Shown here: positions 58,522 to 64,000 of the stretch, piece after piece | How positions within the stretch are numbered: position 1 is the first letter of the stretch | Layout: every line of letters starts with the position of its first letter | NCBI RefSeq assembly: GCF_016597725.1 | Contig: NZ_VCGY01000004.1 | Coordinates: 62,001-126,000 of the forward strand | From: Marinobacter sp. 1-4A | Lineage (GTDB): Bacteria; Pseudomonadota; Gammaproteobacteria; Pseudomonadales; Oleiphilaceae | Direction of reading: 5' to 3' | DNA length: 64,000 bases | Program-made: the position numbers and the translations under genes | The notes under the pieces: generated by a model | What the model was told of the DNA's origin: nothing | The model's input: the letters and a program-made list of their open reading frames with translations, nothing else | The model's database searches: none

Positions 58522-59136
58522 ATGGCACGTGTATCAATTCACAACCGGCAAGATTCGCTGGAACGAGCTCTTCACCTTTTTTGGCAAAAGGGCTTTCATG
58601 CCACTTCGCTAAAAGATCTGGAAAAGGCTCTCGACATGCGGCCGGGCAGCATTTATGCCACCTTTGGCAGTAAGGATGGGCTTTTTCAGGAGGCGCTTGA
58701 GCGCTATGCTCGCCTTGGCTTGGCAGAACTGGACCGCACGTTTCAAGCTTACGAATCACCCTTGGCAGGGCTGGCGGCCTACCTGCGTGCGCTCGGCGGG
58801 ATTTGTGATAAAGAGTTGCCAAGCCGGGCCTGTATGCTGGTAAAAAGCCTGTTGGAGCTTGGCGAACGAGAACGCATTGCTCGGGATAAGGCTGAAGCTT
58901 TGCTGGCGGGTATGGAAGCACGCTTTGTTGATCGCTTTGCCGAAGCCAAGAAAGTTGGGGAGCTGGATAGCAGGCTTGATCCGGTTCTGCTTGGTCGACG
59001 GCTACAGGCTGAGATAATGGGGTTACGCGCATTTGCACAACGTGATGTAGATAGTGCAGCCGTGCATGCACTCGCGGAAGACATGGCACAGTCTCTTGAA
59101 GCGCTGCGCGCTGATGAGGTTGCAGAAATAGTCTGA
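58522..59136 (+). CDS. TetR-family transcriptional repressor
   Basis: 204 residues. The N-terminal helix-turn-helix domain (ALHLFWQKGFHATSLKDLEKALDMRPGSIYATFGSKDGLFQEALERY) is clear TetR. The C-terminal part is helical and contains LPSRACMLVKSLLELGERE, so an effector or cysteine-based sensor is possible. Two copies of a 16-bp palindrome lie upstream of its own gene. Three more lie upstream of the divergent-side AhpD-like/YghU genes (convergent with tetR), so it likely represses itself and that operon. Confidence 0.93.
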   Translation: MARVSIHNRQDSLERALHLFWQKGFHATSLKDLEKALDMRPGSIYATFGSKDGLFQEALERYARLGLAELDRTFQAYESPLAGLAAYLRALGGICDKELPSRACMLVKSLLELGERERIARDKAEALLAGMEARFVDRFAEAKKVGELDSRLDPVLLGRRLQAEIMGLRAFAQRDVDSAAVHALAEDMAQSLEALRADEVAEIV

Positions 59137-59207
59137 TTGTTAGTGCGTGCTCGCCTGCTCTCATTGCTAAATCGACTAAGAGCAGGCTTTCAACTCAGGC
59201 AGGGCGT

Positions 59208-60083
59208 TCAGACTGCCGTTTGTACGCCCAGCTTATCCTGAGTTCTCAGATCAAAATCTGAAGCGTCATGGCGCTCATGTAGTTGCTCAGAAAGTTTTCC
59301 AGAAGTGCGATTGACTATTCGACCACGCTGAACAGCTGGGCGCGCAAGGATCTCATTAGCCCAACGCCGAACGTTCTTGTAGCTTTCGACTTGTAAGAAT
59401 TCACCTGCACCGTAAGCCTCTCCCAGAACCAGATTGCCATACCATGGCCAGATCGCTATGTCGGCAATGGAGTATTCGTCTCCACCTAGATATTTATGCT
59501 CTGCGAGCTCCCTATCCAATACATCCAGCTGACGTTTTACTTCCATCGTGAAACGATTGATCGGATATTCAAACTTTTCGGGTGCGTAAGCGTAGAAGTG
59601 ACCAAACCCACCTCCCAAATAAGGCGCTGAACCCTGCAGCCAGAAAAGCCAGTTCAGTACTTCGGTGCGAGCAGAGGGGTTCTTTGGGAGGAAGTGTCCG
59701 AACTTCTCCGCCAGATAAAGAAGTATCGCTCCGCTTTCAAAAACCCGACTGCCCGTCTCAGCATCTAACAGTGCCGGGATTTTAGAATTTGGGTTAATTT
59801 CAACGAAGCCTGAGGAAAACTGTTCGCCCTCGCCAATACGGATTAGGTGGGCATCGTATTCTGCGCCCGTTTCACCTATGGCCAGTAACTCTTCGGCCAT
59901 GATGGTGACCTTTTGACCGTTAGGTGTAGCCAGTGAATAGATCTGCAAGGGGTGTTTACCATGCGGCAGCGTCGCCTTGTGTGTAGCACCTGCAATGGGG
60001 CGGTTGGTTTTGGCCCATTGCCGGCCATTCTCGGCGTCCCAAATCCAAACGCGTGGTGGTTCATATTGATGGGTGTCCGACAT
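59208..60083 (-). CDS. yghU: YghU-type glutathione S-transferase / disulfide oxidoreductase
   Basis: 291 residues from ATG at 60083. The N-terminal part is PPRVWIWDAENGRQWAKTNRPIAGATHK, then the thioredoxin-like domain with INPNSKIPALLD and ESGAILLYLAEKFGHFLP. The C-terminal helical domain follows with GGGFGHFYAYAPEKFEYPINRF. It closely matches YghU, a Nu-class enzyme that binds two glutathiones and reduces disulfides and organic hydroperoxides. The upstream ten codons are rejected. It follows the AhpD-like gene by 83 bp on the same strand, likely one TetR-controlled operon. Confidence 0.92.
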   Translation of the reverse strand: MSDTHQYEPPRVWIWDAENGRQWAKTNRPIAGATHKATLPHGKHPLQIYSLATPNGQKVTIMAEELLAIGETGAEYDAHLIRIGEGEQFSSGFVEINPNSKIPALLDAETGSRVFESGAILLYLAEKFGHFLPKNPSARTEVLNWLFWLQGSAPYLGGGFGHFYAYAPEKFEYPINRFTMEVKRQLDVLDRELAEHKYLGGDEYSIADIAIWPWYGNLVLGEAYGAGEFLQVESYKNVRRWANEILARPAVQRGRIVNRTSGKLSEQLHERHDASDFDLRTQDKLGVQTAV

Positions 60084-60166
60084 GATGCATGCCCTCTTTC
60101 GAAAAATAGCCAAAGTACGGGTAAGACGGAGCAGCTACTGAGAGCCGCCTCCGACTTACCGTGTGC

Positions 60167-60721
60167 TTATTCTGCCTTATGCCACTCAAACTTCTGGAAC
60201 GGTTTATCTATCGGCGTGACAGCCAGGTGGTTGGTGTAGTTGCTGATGGTCTTCTGAGCCAAACCAAGAATTACCTCTAGGACTTGGCGCTTGGTGAATC
60301 CTGCTTCAAGAAATTCTGTCACCACACTATCGTCAACGTTGCCACGACCACGCACGATGGCGAGGGTAAAGTTACGCAGGGCTTCTAGTCGATCAGTAGG
60401 CAAGGGCGTTTCGTTGCGCAGAGCCTCTGTGATGGCGTCATCAACGTTCATACGCTTGGCGATCCCGGTATGGGCTGGGACGCAATAATGGCATGCATGC
60501 TCGACGTTGATGGTCTGCCAAACTACTGTGGTTTCCTCATCATCAAAGCTGCTGTCGAGAAACAGCTGGTGGAGGCGTTGATAGCCTTCTAGCAGCCCGG
60601 GCGCTTCTGCCATGACCGCATGCAGGCTCGGTATCATGCCAAAAGATTTGAGAGAAGTGCCCAGTAATTCCTGACTCTTTTCCGGAGCACTTTCTTTGTT
60701 GTGAAGGGTAAAGTCGGCCAT
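60167..60721 (-). CDS. AhpD-like (carboxymuconolactone decarboxylase family) protein
   Basis: 184 residues. The AhpD-type redox site is EHACHYCVPAHTGIA (E-x2-C-x2-C-x3-H), followed by the helical core with FTLAIVRGRG and FTKRQVLEVILGLAQKTISNYTNHLA. AhpD-like proteins are alkyl-hydroperoxide-related disulfide reductases. AGGAG lies six bases before the ATG at 60721. Three TetR operators lie upstream. With yghU it suggests a thiol or peroxide response module. It is the first gene of the probable operon. Confidence 0.9.
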   Translation of the reverse strand: MADFTLHNKESAPEKSQELLGTSLKSFGMIPSLHAVMAEAPGLLEGYQRLHQLFLDSSFDDEETTVVWQTINVEHACHYCVPAHTGIAKRMNVDDAITEALRNETPLPTDRLEALRNFTLAIVRGRGNVDDSVVTEFLEAGFTKRQVLEVILGLAQKTISNYTNHLAVTPIDKPFQKFEWHKAE

Positions 60722-60786
60722 AGAGTAGCTCCTAGTATTTGGGCGAATAAAATTTTGATCGCTTTGATTGAGCGCTGTCGCCCAAA

Positions 60787-60802
60787 TTGAGTGATCACTC
60801 AG
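60787..60802. promoter_or_regulatory. TetR operator copy 3
   Basis: TTGAGTGATCACTCAG has a perfect central 14-bp palindrome (TGAGTGATCACTCA). It lies 66 bp before the AhpD-like start. Confidence 0.7.
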
Positions 60803-60853
60803 TTTTCGGCGCAGCTATTCAACAACCAATTCGAGAACGGACGATAACTTAAC

Positions 60854-60869
60854 TTGAGCGATCACTCAA
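60854..60869. promoter_or_regulatory. TetR operator copy 4
   Basis: TTGAGCGATCACTCAA, nearly perfect; it forms a 23-bp-period pair with copy 5, the same spacing as copies 1 and 2. Confidence 0.7.
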
Positions 60870-60876
60870 GTTAACT

Positions 60877-60892
60877 TTGAACAATCGCTCAG
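60877..60892. promoter_or_regulatory. TetR operator copy 5
   Basis: TTGAACAATCGCTCAG is an imperfect copy, paired with copy 4 across a 7-bp gap. Confidence 0.55.
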
Positions 60893-60962
60893 AAATGTGT
60901 GGTGGATGATTGAAACTGATGAGTTAAGGGTCCGGTGCGATGGGCAGGCTGTCTGGTTCGAG

Positions 60963-61412
60963 TTAGTCGGCCATTCTGGATTCCATCAGAAAATGGTTTT
61001 CCAGTTTTTTGATCTTATGAAAACCTATTCGCTCGTACAGCCGCTTTGCCCTCTGGTTTGCATGTAGAACTTGAAGGCGAAGCGGAACGCCCCGGGACCT
61101 AGCTTTTGCCTGCAGGTCACGCAAAAGTGTCGTTCCCAAACCTTGGCTCTGATAATTCGGGCAAATCTGGATCTCGTGTAGCCAGTCGCAATCTTCAAGG
61201 TGTTCCAGAATCACAACACCGACACGACCACTTGGGGTCTCGATTATCTGAGCCGGGCGCGACTGTTCCCACTTTGAGAAAAATAGTTGTCGCTGGAAAG
61301 CTTCATCCCACTTGCCGAACTGGCGAACCACCACGTCAAGGAAAGACATCTTGTTCAATTGGTAAAGCCACTCAATCTCGTCTGGCAGTACGTTTCTAAG
61401 TGTATAATTCAT
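60963..61412 (-). CDS. GNAT-family N-acetyltransferase
   Basis: 149 residues. The acetyl-CoA site is QICPNYQSQGLGTTLLRDLQAKA, followed by LRLQVLHANQRAKRLYERIGFHKI, the GNAT motif order A-B. The start MNYTLRNVLPDEIEWLYQLN is typical. The acceptor is unknown. It lies eight bases after the DUF938 gene on the same strand, so they are cotranscribed. Confidence 0.92.
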   Translation of the reverse strand: MNYTLRNVLPDEIEWLYQLNKMSFLDVVVRQFGKWDEAFQRQLFFSKWEQSRPAQIIETPSGRVGVVILEHLEDCDWLHEIQICPNYQSQGLGTTLLRDLQAKARSRGVPLRLQVLHANQRAKRLYERIGFHKIKKLENHFLMESRMAD

Positions 61413-61420
61413 CAGTTGGT

Positions 61421-62026
61421 TTAAGTTCCGTGAACCCTCCAGACTAGCAACCGATTATTGGCCGGCATTTCAAAGTCCGATTCCAGAACCAGCTCGTTAT
61501 CACTGCCGATGCGCTTTAGTTCGTCTATGTCCCGGATTCCCATTTTCGGATTCTGTTGCTTCAGATGTGTGTCGAATTGCCGATTGCTGGCACTGGTGAA
61601 CTGTCCGTTGTAATTGAATGGGCCATACAAACAGAAGGCTTCGTGTAACTGAAGCTTTGCAGATACACCTCGGAACATTGCTTCAACTTCCGGCCAAGAC
61701 ATGATGTGTGCGGTGTTTGCAGAAAAAGCTCCGCTGATCGTTGGGACTTGCCAATCACTGGCGATAACATTCAAAGCCAGAGGCTCGTAGATGTTCGGCA
61801 GGTTAGCCTCGCTAAGCCATGGTTCACAAAGTAGATAGTTGCTCGGATGATCACTTGGTTGCCACGTGAGGTGAGGGAGGTTTGTGGCAAAGTGAACCGC
61901 ATGTTGCCCCGTGCCTGTGCCAATCTCCAATATAGTTCCAGAGCCGCTAAACACCGTGGCTAGCTTTTCAAGGATCACCTGCTTGTTGTTCTCACAGGCT
62001 TGGGAATAGGGCTTTTCGTCAGTCAT
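61421..62026 (-). CDS. DUF938 SAM-dependent methyltransferase-like protein
   Basis: 201 residues. The first block is KPYSQACENNKQVILEKLATVF, then the SAM loop ILEIGTGTGQHAVHFATNLPHLTWQPSDHP, both DUF938 hallmarks. The family has a class I methyltransferase fold and no assigned substrate. It is upstream of the GNAT gene. Confidence 0.93.
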   Translation of the reverse strand: MTDEKPYSQACENNKQVILEKLATVFSGSGTILEIGTGTGQHAVHFATNLPHLTWQPSDHPSNYLLCEPWLSEANLPNIYEPLALNVIASDWQVPTISGAFSANTAHIMSWPEVEAMFRGVSAKLQLHEAFCLYGPFNYNGQFTSASNRQFDTHLKQQNPKMGIRDIDELKRIGSDNELVLESDFEMPANNRLLVWRVHGT

Positions 62027-62070
62027 TGGAGGCTCTGGTTGAATATTGATGATTCGAGAATTACAGGTGT

Positions 62071-63018
62071 TTATATCAGGCCCACACCTTTGAGTACAAA
62101 CACCCCCAAGGTTATGGTGATACTTGCCATCAACGTGGTGATCGCGATGATGTTTGCCGCAAGACGATCATTTCCACCAAGTGCCTTGGCCATCACAAAG
62201 CTTGCAGCGGCGGTTGGGCTTGCGAAAAATAGGAACATCAACCCCAATTCGGCACCGGAGAAGCCTAGTGCCCAGGCGGCAGTTGTGCATAGCGTTGGTA
62301 AGACCACCATTTTCATAAGCGCCGAGCTGAAGGCGGTTGAGCTATCGCTGCGCAGGGCGTTGAATGACACGGTTGCACCAATGCACAGCAGAGCGAGTGG
62401 CAACGTGAGGGAAGCAAAATAATCGCCACTGGTCAGTATCCAATCAGGCAGTTGCAGGTTCAACCATGCGACGGGGATGGCTGCAAACACGGAAAGTATG
62501 AGCGGGTTGCGCAATATATCTTTAAGAATACGGCGCCACTCGGGCGATCGCCCGGCCTGATACGCGGTGAGTATGATCACCGATAACGCGTTGTAAGAGA
62601 GAATAACCAGCCCCAACAAGATGCTACCCGACGATAGCCCGAAATCGCCGTACAGGTTTGCCGCCAGAGCCAGCCCGACAATGCCACAGTTACCTCTGAA
62701 TGCGCCTTGGACATACACCCCGCGATCTTCGTGAGTAACGCGCCAACGTGCCCATAACCAAGCCAGAAAGAAGCTTGCGAGGGTAGCAAAAAGATAGAAG
62801 ACGAGCAGGTGAAAATTAAGCGATGTGTTGAGATCCGCTTTGATGATGCTGAGAAACACCAGCGTTGGAAGCGTGGCTTTGAAAACCAATGCAGAAGCGG
62901 TGTTGACGAAGGTATCGTCAATCCATCCTACCTTTCTTAGCCCTAGCCCGATAAACACCATTGCGAATACCGGAAGAGTGGTTTCCAGCGTTTGTTGAAA
63001 GAGGGAGATCAAATCCAT
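62071..63018 (-). CDS. AEC-family (auxin efflux carrier) transporter
   Basis: 315 residues with about ten hydrophobic helices in two blocks of five around a polar loop, the AEC/BASS-like fold. FQQTLETTLPVFAMVFIGLGLRKVGWID starts it, and QGAFRGNCGIVGLALAANLYG and FASPTAAASFVMAKALGG are conserved. Such carriers export organic acids or malonate; the substrate here is not readable. Divergent from the DUF1330 gene. Confidence 0.9.
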   Translation of the reverse strand: MDLISLFQQTLETTLPVFAMVFIGLGLRKVGWIDDTFVNTASALVFKATLPTLVFLSIIKADLNTSLNFHLLVFYLFATLASFFLAWLWARWRVTHEDRGVYVQGAFRGNCGIVGLALAANLYGDFGLSSGSILLGLVILSYNALSVIILTAYQAGRSPEWRRILKDILRNPLILSVFAAIPVAWLNLQLPDWILTSGDYFASLTLPLALLCIGATVSFNALRSDSSTAFSSALMKMVVLPTLCTTAAWALGFSGAELGLMFLFFASPTAAASFVMAKALGGNDRLAANIIAITTLMASITITLGVFVLKGVGLI

Positions 63019-63150
63019 TCAGGTTGGCCAGTGGTCCGGAGAGTGTCTTGCCTATGATAGATCTGACGGAAAGGTAATGAAACGGTTTACTGTAGGCCAT
63101 GAAGGGTGGGCTATAGTGGGGGCGAAATTTATCAGGACAAAGGGGTGCCC

Positions 63151-63555
63151 ATGAACGCCGTTAACCATACGCCCGCGCAGTTGAAGCAGGTTTTGGCCGA
63201 CACGCCTAAAGACCAGCCCGTCGTCATGCTAAATCTACTGAGGTTCCGTGACAGAGCAAGTTATGATGACAATTCCGGTGAGCGAAGTGGGCGTGAAGCG
63301 TATGAGCTTTATATTCAAGAGGCCGCAGCCTGTGTAAGTGCGGTGGGCGCTGAGGTGATTTGGTCTGGCCACAGCGTTGGCTCTCTTATTGCGCCGCCAG
63401 AGGAGTCTTGGGACCAAGTGCTGCTTGTTCGCTACCCGTCAATTGATGCCTTTATGGCGATGATAGAAAGCTCTGAATACAAAGGCGTGGTTAAGCATCG
63501 TACCGCTGCATTGAGTGACTCCCGATTAGTTGCAAATCTCGAACGGGAACGCTGA
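63151..63555 (+). CDS. DUF1330 family protein
   Basis: 134 residues from ATG at 63151, with AGGGG five bases upstream; a 15-codon extension is rejected. PVVMLNLLRFRDRASY and the later VLLVRYPSIDAFMAMIESSEYKGVVKHRTAAL are the DUF1330 pattern, a dimeric ferredoxin-like barrel. The family has no assigned function. Confidence 0.88.
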   Translation: MNAVNHTPAQLKQVLADTPKDQPVVMLNLLRFRDRASYDDNSGERSGREAYELYIQEAAACVSAVGAEVIWSGHSVGSLIAPPEESWDQVLLVRYPSIDAFMAMIESSEYKGVVKHRTAALSDSRLVANLERER

Positions 63556-63564
63556 GATAGACTC

Positions 63565-63915
63565 TCAGCTCACTAGCGCGACTTCAAAAACGCCGGTTTG
63601 GCTTATCAGCATATACGCCGCTGTGCCAGCTGCAATGGAGAGCAGGGCATTGCGGCGCCAAAGGTGAATGCCTACCACTAGCGCTCCTGCAAGAATGGCA
63701 TCAAGCCCCGGCACTACCGCTGCCCAATTTCCTGAACGCTGCAAAAACACCGTTGCCAGCAAAGCCATAACAGCCGCTGGCAAGAAGCGCCCGAGGTGTT
63801 TAACCAGAGGGTGCTCGGTATGACGCTCAAAAAACAGGAAAGGTATGATTCTGGTTGCAAAGGTTGCTGCAGCTGCAACGGCAATGAATGCAACAAGGTA
63901 ACTTGTATCAGACAT
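63565..63915 (-). CDS. azlD: Branched-chain amino acid exporter small subunit AzlD
   Basis: 116 residues from ATG at 63915 with four hydrophobic helices. FATRIIPFLFF and GRFLPAAVMALLATVFL are AzlD motifs. With AzlC it forms a branched-chain amino acid exporter. Its start overlaps the azlC stop by eight bases on the same strand. The six-codon upstream extension lies within azlC and is rejected. Confidence 0.9.
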   Translation of the reverse strand: MSDTSYLVAFIAVAAAATFATRIIPFLFFERHTEHPLVKHLGRFLPAAVMALLATVFLQRSGNWAAVVPGLDAILAGALVVGIHLWRRNALLSIAAGTAAYMLISQTGVFEVALVS

Positions 63916-64000
63916 GACTGCGGCCCTCCGCATTGGATTTGGCTCGCAGGCTTCGGTATTGCAGTAAAAGCACGGCTGTCACGATTGCGATAGCGCCGAT
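63908..64000 (-). CDS. azlC: C-terminal fragment of AzlC, cut by window end
   Basis: Thirty residues before a TGA at 63908-63910, read from the window edge in the minus strand. They form part of a hydrophobic helix (IGAIAIVTAVLLLQYRSL) followed by a short polar tail. The gene directly overlaps azlD (stop shared in ATGTCTGA), so the AzlC identity rests mainly on this arrangement. Confidence 0.75.
   Translation of the reverse strand: MGAIAIVTAVLLLQYRSLRAKSNAEGRSHV

Overview
The window reads as chromosomal DNA of a marine-type gammaproteobacterium close to Marinobacter and more distantly Pseudomonas. This is inferred from recalled family resemblance and gene order: a Pseudomonas-sized fadBA pair, gltA divergent from sdhCDAB-sucAB-lpd-sucCD, scpAB-rluB, smc-zipA-ligA, and flgNMA beside cheVR. 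No search was run. I see no insertion sequence, phage, integrase or CRISPR array.

Layout. 1-7.3 kb: the start of a membrane signalling protein (cut by the window edge), an Anr/FNR-box-preceded 51-aa membrane protein that may be the cbb3 oxidase subunit CcoM, tRNA-Glu, an epimerase, a CbiX-like protein, a DUF924 protein, tRNA-Gly, a MOSC protein, the ABC-F ATPase Uup, a universal stress protein and an exported unknown. 7.7-14.9 kb: fadBA (beta-oxidation), topA and a beta-hydroxyacid dehydrogenase. 15-28.2 kb: the TCA block, with citrate synthase on the minus strand and succinate dehydrogenase, 2-oxoglutarate dehydrogenase and succinyl-CoA ligase on the plus strand, each side with a recognisable sigma70 promoter in the shared 477-bp gap. 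Acetyl-CoA from fadBA would feed this block.

28.2-40.8 kb is a chromosome-maintenance stretch: trpS (with a probable Fe-S motif), scpA, scpB, rluB, a diguanylate cyclase, a FadR-type regulator abutting smc, zipA and ligA. The condensin-like complex (smc plus scpAB) is therefore split into two nearby loci. 40.9-47.9 kb holds a large Calx-beta/propeller lipoprotein, a CBS protein, MnmC with a degraded methyltransferase active site, an exported cyclophilin, and a short MshEN-domain protein that probably binds c-di-GMP. 47.9-51.6 kb is a flagellar/chemotaxis island (flgN, flgM, flgA, cheV, cheR) with two good FliA (sigma28) promoters; the flgB operon does not follow.

51.6-64 kb is more accessory: an MFS transporter, a subtilase-like exported protein whose catalytic Asp is Glu, a Blc-type lipocalin, a bicupin, an isochorismatase-like hydrolase, tRNA-Ser, a LysR/VOC divergent pair, a TetR regulator whose likely operator occurs five times (twice before tetR, three times before an AhpD-like/glutathione transferase pair), a GNAT enzyme, a DUF938 methyltransferase, an AEC transporter, a DUF1330 protein and azlCD cut by the window end. 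The observations most worth following are the MshEN/VTGQ protein, the degenerate MnmC, the TetR operator set, the altered subtilase and the Anr-box small membrane protein.
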